This document shows positions 58,800 through 64,000 of a DNA stretch of 64,000 nucleotides, in pieces. The position numbers were made by a program, and so were the translations under genes. Source of the stretch: Myrica gale (lineage: Eukaryota > Streptophyta > Magnoliopsida > Fagales > Myricaceae); NCBI GenBank assembly GCA_963930655.1, contig OZ005610.1, positions 26,188,501-26,252,500 on the forward strand, written 5' to 3'. The first letter of the stretch is position 1. Each line of letters starts with the position of its first letter. The notes under the pieces are model-generated. The model was not told the origin of the DNA and did no database searches. It saw only the letters and a list, made by a program, of their open reading frames with translations.

Positions 58800-58883
58800 T
58801 CTTTGTAATTATTTTTTTGTAATTATTTTTGTAACTCCAAACTCAAGGTTTGTCGGTTTGTCCACCTTGAGTTTGGGGGGGAG

Positions 58884-59061
58884 TGTTAAAAGTGAGAGTC
58901 CCACATTGCTAAGCAATGTGGGGAGTAGGAAAATATTGGCTTATAAATATAAGCCCTTTGTAACCTTTTATTTTTATAAATGAGATGTAATAAATTCAAT
59001 TGTGTTTTTCATAATTGGGTGTCTCATTTGTCTAAAGTAAATTTTTTTTTTATTTCAAACA
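58884..59061 (+). repeat. TRIM 3' LTR
   Basis: Carries a perfect inverted repeat CCCACATTGC-TAA-GCAATGTGGG and, 33 nt after CCCACATTG, a TATA palindrome GGCTTATAAATATAAGCC (58938-58955). Confidence 0.85.
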
Positions 59062-59892
59062 TTTGCAATTGAGCGAGTCCTAAACAGATTCTTCCTGCAG
59101 CTAGCTTTACAAGCTCTCATTGTAGTGCATCGCCCATCTTTTGCTCAGCGTAAGCTGGGTCCGATCGATAGTGGAGAATATATATGCAACTGCTGAGAAG
59201 TATGATCATGTTCCAAAGAATCCGTAGTTGGATATAGGGGGGATATAGATACGCATTTATGTTAATTCTGATCTCCATAAGAGTATATATGCCTGGGATA
59301 CATATAGGGCTGTTTTCAATCCTCTTACTACTCCCGTTCGAAAAAAAAAAGAGAAAAAAAACCATTTAATGCAAGACCATGGATCTTAAATTGTCCAATT
59401 CCTCCTATTTTAATATACCAATATTGGACAAAACATTTTTAACGAAGGTCATAGGATGCATTGTCATTCTCCTTCTGCTCAGAATTCCCTAAGAAAAAAA
59501 GAAACCAGCGTACCAAACAATAAAAGAAGATCTGTGATCGATCCACACTTTCTAGCTAGCTAGCCAACTGTTTGAATCCTCAGCTAATTATTATATCACT
59601 TAGGAAGTATAATTGTACTTGGCTCAAATCAATGCAGTGGTGCTTTGGTTAAAAAAAATTTCAGTCTAACTCTGCGTTTGTCACCACACAAACCCACCAT
59701 ATAAGTTGCCCTTACTACACCTAACTATTCGTGCAAATTATGCATTGCTTTCTCAACCAAAGTTGTAAGTGTTGTCTAAGATTTACCTTTCTTTGAAGCA
59801 GAGCCATGTAGCAAACTGAAACATGGCTTGCCATATTATGCAAATCATCAGAACTATGTAGTGCTAAAATGCCTGCCCTTCCCTTGCAAGTC
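59062..59892. other. intergenic
   Basis: AT-rich with an A-rich run at 59341-59360. No gene recognised. Confidence 0.4.
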
Positions 59893-59902
59893 AACCAGCC
59901 TC

Positions 59903-60802
59903 ACTTGTGCTCTTTGTGGAGAACATTCCGAAACTCTCCAAAGCTTGATTCTGTGTTGCCCTTATAGTCGTGCCATCTGGAGTGAATCTCCATGGCAGAT
60001 GGATATCACAGTCTTTAGAGAGCTTTCAGCTACTGATTGGATTCTCAAAGTGTTACACCCTCATCAATCTCTTGGTATACCATTAGAAGACCAGCATTTG
60101 TTCCAGCTCTATGCAACAAATGCCATTGATCTATTATGGGCAGCACGGAACAATGTGTTACATGGGAATCAGAATATTGATGTTATCCGGTTAGCACATA
60201 GAGTCAATAGGGTGAGTAGGGAGCACAAGTCTGCGTGGGATAAAAAACTTCAAACACCTCGGCTGCAACGATGGGTTCCTCCGCCTGCATCTAAAGTCAA
60301 AGTGAATGTCGACACAGCCATCAGGGAGAACTATGCGGTCATTGCTGCTATAATACGAGACTCAAGCGGTGTGGTAATAGGGGCGCAAATAAAAAAGATT
60401 GATGCTGTTGATTCTCTGGAAGGAGAGGCTGCAGCTGCCAAGCTCGGGTTGGAATTAGTGCTCCGTCAGGGATTTCAGGATGTGTTGCTTGAAGGGGATT
60501 CTCAAACAGTCATTAAAGCTATCCGGTGTTGGCCTCAGGTTTCGGAGTGGCGTATTCAGTCGATAGTCAAGGAGATACATGATCTTGGTAGCCGGTTCCA
60601 CAATTGGAAGGCTACTCATATTTATAGAGGTGCTAATTCTTTAGTGCACTACCTTGCTCGTTGGGCCGCCGCTGAGTATGTTTCAGTTGGCACTCCCCGT
60701 AGTTGTGAGCAGTTGCTTGATTTATCTTAGTTGTATGCTGGCACTGATCCTCCTTAAATCTTATTTCTATGGAATAATATGGGGAGATGATTAAAAAAAA
60801 AA
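59903..60802 (+). mobile_element. 5'-truncated LINE, zf-RVT and RNase H end
   Basis: A 10-bp duplication AACCAGCCTC at 59893-59902 and 60803-60812 brackets the element; its A tail ends just before the second copy. The frame open to TAG at 60728-60730 has the zf-RVT start CALCGEHSETLQSLILCC, then a linker, then RNase H (KVNVDTAIREN, EGEAAAAKLGLELVL, LLEGDSQTVIKAI, YRGANSLVHYLARWAA). The first 25 codons of the reported open frame (59828-59902) are flanking DNA, not LINE. The coding part is undamaged, so it is fairly young, but lacks endonuclease and RT. Confidence 0.88.
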
Positions 60803-60812
60803 AACCAGCCTC

Positions 60813-61499
60813 TCAAAGGATGAGCCAAATGGATTTTACAGTTGTAAGAACAGTCTCATCGGTACCTTGCCTATATATTAATGTCGCGTCCTGTCCATCT
60901 CAGAGAGAGATTCCCTCATTAATGGTGGTGGTCTTCCTGGTTCGGTAAGACAGTGAGCATCACGATCGTATACGATCCCTTTGTTGGGGCAAAGATCTTG
61001 GGTTTTTTTTTTGGAACTACTCTAGTCCTCTCGCTTTGAGCAAGAGCACCCATTTCACACCCAGAAAGACAGTTTTACCTTTGACAATGGAACATATTCC
61101 AATCCACCAGCTACTGTTGGTAAAGGTTATTCTTGACTTTGTGTTGGTGTTAATTATCTGCTTGGGCGCCTCGAACCTAACATGAACTGAAGGCCTGGCA
61201 GTAGGGTTTAGAAATTAAAAGAGAGAAATAAATGGAGGGAGAATTATGGATTTAAATGCTCTGGCCCAGCTTTCTGCTTTGGTAGTCGCATTTTTAAATG
61301 CTCGTGCAGACCCCCTTGCCCTCTAAACTCCATCCAGACATTCTCACCTTTCTCACACACTCGGTTCAAAGCCTTTACCCTCTCTATCTGGTATTTTCGG
61401 TGTTCTTCAACCTAGTTTCTATGTTCTTCTCTCATGTATGAAGTCCTTTTAGTTTGATCCTTAAACAGGTCGTTTTTTAACATGTTTCTTCATGGCCTT
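60813..61499. other. putative MIR171 promoter region
   Basis: No coding sequence. CT-rich leader-like sequence at 61320-61400 may belong to the primary miR171 transcript. No TATA box can be assigned with confidence. Confidence 0.35.
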
Positions 61500-61504
61500 G
61501 TTGA

Positions 61505-61672
61505 AGAAGTACCTGTGAAATGGTTACTTTGATATTGGCCTGGTTCACTCAGACGAAAAAAAAAAAACTTTGTGGAACCAAAAACCAAAACAGAGACTGC
61601 AGGTTGTTGTGGTTTTTGATTTGATTGAGCCGTGCCAATATCTCAGTGCTCTTTCATTCTTCCAGACTCCCA
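61505..61672 (+). ncRNA. MIR171: MIR171 precursor hairpin
   Basis: The mature miR171 sequence is present at 61622-61642 on the 3' arm (starts TGATTGAGCC, ends GCCAATATC). The passenger strand typical of miR170/miR171a precursors is at 61533-61553 on the 5' arm (starts TATTGGCCTGG, ends CACTCAGA). The arms pair with G:U and a few mismatches, and pairing extends outward (GAAATGGTTACTT with AAGAGCACTGA-type sequence on the complement). The loop of about 68 nt has its own CCAAAAACC / GGTTTTT stem. In other plants miR171 cleaves mRNAs of GRAS/SCL6 (HAM/LOM) transcription factors and so controls meristem maintenance and branching. Confidence 0.9.
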
Positions 61673-62408
61673 CATGATCACTTAAGACCGAGAAGACCAA
61701 TCGAAGCGGGCGGTTTGTTCATCTTTTGTAATGAGGGTTTTTTTTTTAGTGCTAACTTTCGTTTTCCTCGTATATTGTGGGTTTATTTTATTTCATGCAG
61801 TTGTTTCTATTTTATCTCTTACAACTCTTGCAGTGAAGGTAAAGATTGAAATATGCAGGTTGAAGGACTAGAAACAGTTCCTAGTTACAAGCAGGAGAAG
61901 GCTTCAGGAGGGATTAAACTGTGAACTTTGCTAGTTTGCATATTACATAAGTAAACAAAACGGGAAGGCGCAGTCGATGCTAAATCTTTGGACTCTTTCC
62001 TTCCACATTATATATTGATGCGTCAAAATATTGCAAAAAGCTACAACTAGTATAACTGTATATATTCTTTTTTTTTAATGTTTTATAGATCGAGAATCTA
62101 CAAAAGAAGAGGAGCGAGAGGCAGCCTTCTGCAGACTGTGTTTCTCCAACTAGGAGATATACTAATTTGTATCAGAAGAAGCACTTGACTAATGACTAGG
62201 TAAGGAAACTGGAAGTACTTTAGATATATTAGTAGCCAGTTGACAATCAAATATTACAGCAAAATAAAGTGAGTCAGCTAGAAGTTTGGCTTTTCACGCA
62301 GCTGGGAGGATATAGAGGAAGGGATCCCTGGTGGCTTTTTTTTTCACGAGTTATGGAGCATATTTTTTTTGATCGTATTATTTGTGTTTTGTCGCTGTAC
62401 GTTGTTGC

Positions 62409-62467
62409 TCATGCTTGAGCCAGCTGATCAGCTGCTCATGCTCATGCTTGAAGCTGATCAGTTCTCA
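62409..62467. repeat. short repeats of GCTCATGCTTGA and GCTGATCAG
   Basis: GCTCATGCTTGA occurs near 62409 and CTCATGCTTGA again near 62440, with AGCTGATCAGCTG between them and AGCTGATCAG after. Small duplicated palindromic words, function unknown. Confidence 0.5.
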
Positions 62468-62941
62468 TGGATCCTTTACTTTGAATATCTGCCAAGTCCT
62501 AGCTAGCTAGCTAGCTAGCTACTTACACCCTGCTTTTGCCAAGGAGCATAGAAATAAACTGGTCAAATGTTTTCTACTTCTGCTTGGGACCAATTTCTTT
62601 TTCTTTTTGGTTTTTGATTTTCGAAAATTGGGAGATTGCCCACAATCCTCACGATATATGGTAGATTAAAGGCTGTTTTCCTTGTTCCCCTTTATGTAAA
62701 TCATCTGTGGACTTCAAGTCTTCATCGATGAACTGAAGCAGTGTATAGTATTTAGCATTGTGATCCACACTTGTTATATATATATGCCGAAGAGTGATCC
62801 TCCTCAACTTCAAGTTTGCTAGCGTCCACTTAGCATTTTCAGTACTAGAACCTGCAAAAGGCATCTTGCTCGGAGAGGACATGATATGCATCCGCTCTCG
62901 TGTGTATGATTTGACGCAAGGAGCTCTAAATGATGCAGGGG

Positions 62942-62964
62942 GAGAGAGAGAGAGAGAGAGAGAG
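62942..62964. repeat. (AG)n microsatellite
   Basis: Uninterrupted GA/AG repeat of about 11 units. Confidence 0.9.
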
Positions 62965-64000
62965 TGTGCTTACCGTAATTGTACGTAAACTACTTATTTT
63001 GTTTATGAATCTTTGCTTAGAAAAAAAAATTAGTGTAGAATCACTAGGGTCCCAAATATCATAACGCAATATATGACTTATATATGGCTTCATCCTTTCC
63101 ACCAACGTCCATGCAGCTTTCAAACCATTAATGCAGTTTCAGTAATTCGCACAGTACTGTTGTTTTCACCTATTGGGTCTCATGAGAGAGCTTTAAAGTT
63201 GATCTTCGTTAACAGGCGAGGAGGGTCGATGCTGCCCAAATAAACGCAAGATGGATCGACGATTGTATTCTGCTCGTCTATTTAAGAAAATCATAGGATA
63301 TTTCGAGGGATCGTTATCATTTGACAGCAACTGAAGCAGGCACAAGTACCCTACAGAGGGTGCTTCTAATGAAAGTAAGGGGTGGAATTCAAAGGTATAG
63401 GGATGTTGTAGAAGAAATCCTCTGGTGTCTCTTTTCCGTTTCGTGTACTCAAAATGAATTAATGAAGCATGCAACATTAGTTATGCTTCATTAAAACGCC
63501 TCGACATAAATACTTTATACGAGATATCTGTCTGATCAAGACAAGTATTCTCTTTCCTCGTTGGTCATGAACAAACTATGCAGAAAATTAGATATATAAA
63601 TTAACTCCAGCCCACTTATGAATTGAACTCGAATATTCAAGGCCTTGTTTGCTTCGATGGGAAAGTTAAAGGAGGACGTCAGAAAGAGTCCGCGGCTAGG
63701 ATTAAATCCTCTTGGAAATATCAAGCTAGAAGCTCAAAATATGGCTGTTCGATCGCTAGAAGAGAAAGAGAAAATGCTCATATACTTACTTTATGATCTC
63801 AACCAAATCCATTGGATCTCAAAACCAACAAATGGCTCATAAAAGTCTATGGTGGAACCTGAAAGGTATATGCCGCCCTGCACTTTAGAGAGGACGTACT
63901 TCCTCCATTATACATGCACCAAAAATTGGATAATGCCACACTAGCTAGGGATCAGTAGTGGGGTGCACAGCATTATCTCCAATTCCATGCATGTTTCTTT

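Larger units (their letters stand above)
58331..59061 (+). mobile_element. TRIM (miniature LTR retrotransposon)
   Basis: LTRs of about 176-178 bp at 58331-58506 and 58884-59061 start TGTTRAAAGTGAGAGTCCCAC and end TTTCTAACA or TTTCAAACA. A primer-binding site TGGTATCAGAGC (58507-58518) and a purine tract GGGGGGGAG (58875-58883) adjoin them. The 377-bp interior has no gag or pol, only a tandem repeat. ATTTG around both ends is a possible target-site duplication but overlaps the LTR start. The whole is 731 bp. Confidence 0.85.
61673..64000. other. intergenic, no gene seen
   Basis: Short unconnected ORFs only. Microsatellites (AGCT)5 at 62501-62520 and (AG)n at 62942-62964. A near-palindromic stretch with repeated GCTCATGCT and CTGATCAG words lies at 62409-62467. 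None supports a gene. Confidence 0.5.

Noticed and set aside
58573..58983. 136-codon open frame across the TRIM interior and LTR
   Set aside because: It exists because a 22-bp repeat rotates through all three frames without stops and it runs into the LTR; it has no protein-like content.
62942..62964. Promoter GA-element
   Set aside because: A plain microsatellite with no adjacent gene.
1..64000. CRISPR array, operon or other prokaryotic feature
   Set aside because: Spliced plant genes throughout; the only regular short repeat (58560-58799) is a tandem array inside a TRIM without unique spacers.

Overview
The window is nuclear DNA of a flowering plant, a eudicot. The genes are split by GT-AG introns, the intergenic DNA is AT-rich, and there are plant-type LINEs (zf-RVT and RNase H domains), a Copia element, MITEs, a miR171 hairpin and plant-only gene families (DVL/RTFL, SR45a, AKRP, BBD). 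A woody dicot such as a member of the Fagales is only my guess.

Layout on the + strand unless noted. 438-720: last two exons of NRPB1, the RNA polymerase II largest subunit. 3.35-20.2 kb: a TATA-binding protein (TBP) gene with eight coding exons at 9177-17527 and a stop codon completed at 19857. Its introns hold a LINE with an inverted 5' half (4733-8993) containing a nested Mutator-type MITE, an internally deleted LINE (9451-11589), three further MITEs and another LINE fragment. 20.5-23.9 kb, minus strand: a broken 3' piece of a branched-chain 2-oxoacid dehydrogenase E1-beta gene, with a LINE and a hAT element in its introns. 24.0-24.5 kb: a site II / telo-box / TATA promoter followed by a C/D box snoRNA candidate. 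27.5-39.9 kb: a phospholipase D delta gene in ten exons; its last intron carries a complete, very young Copia retrotransposon in antisense. 41.8-45.1 kb: SR45a-type splicing regulator. 46.2-49.4 kb: chloroplast ankyrin protein AKRP. 50.5-53.1 kb: bifunctional nuclease BBD. 56.7-56.9 kb, minus: a 61-residue DVL/RTFL peptide gene. 58.3-59.1 kb: a TRIM element with a 22-bp tandem repeat. 59.9-60.8 kb: LINE 3' end. 61.5-61.7 kb: MIR171 hairpin. From there to the end I see no gene.

The intact genes are mostly housekeeping or regulatory: Pol II subunit and TBP side by side, a splicing factor, a plastid differentiation factor, a defence nuclease, a lipid-signalling enzyme, a growth-regulating peptide and a microRNA that in other plants targets GRAS/SCL6-type mRNAs. 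They do not form one pathway. The most distinctive material is the mobile-element history, much of it dated or proved by target-site duplications readable in the sequence, and the two small RNA genes.
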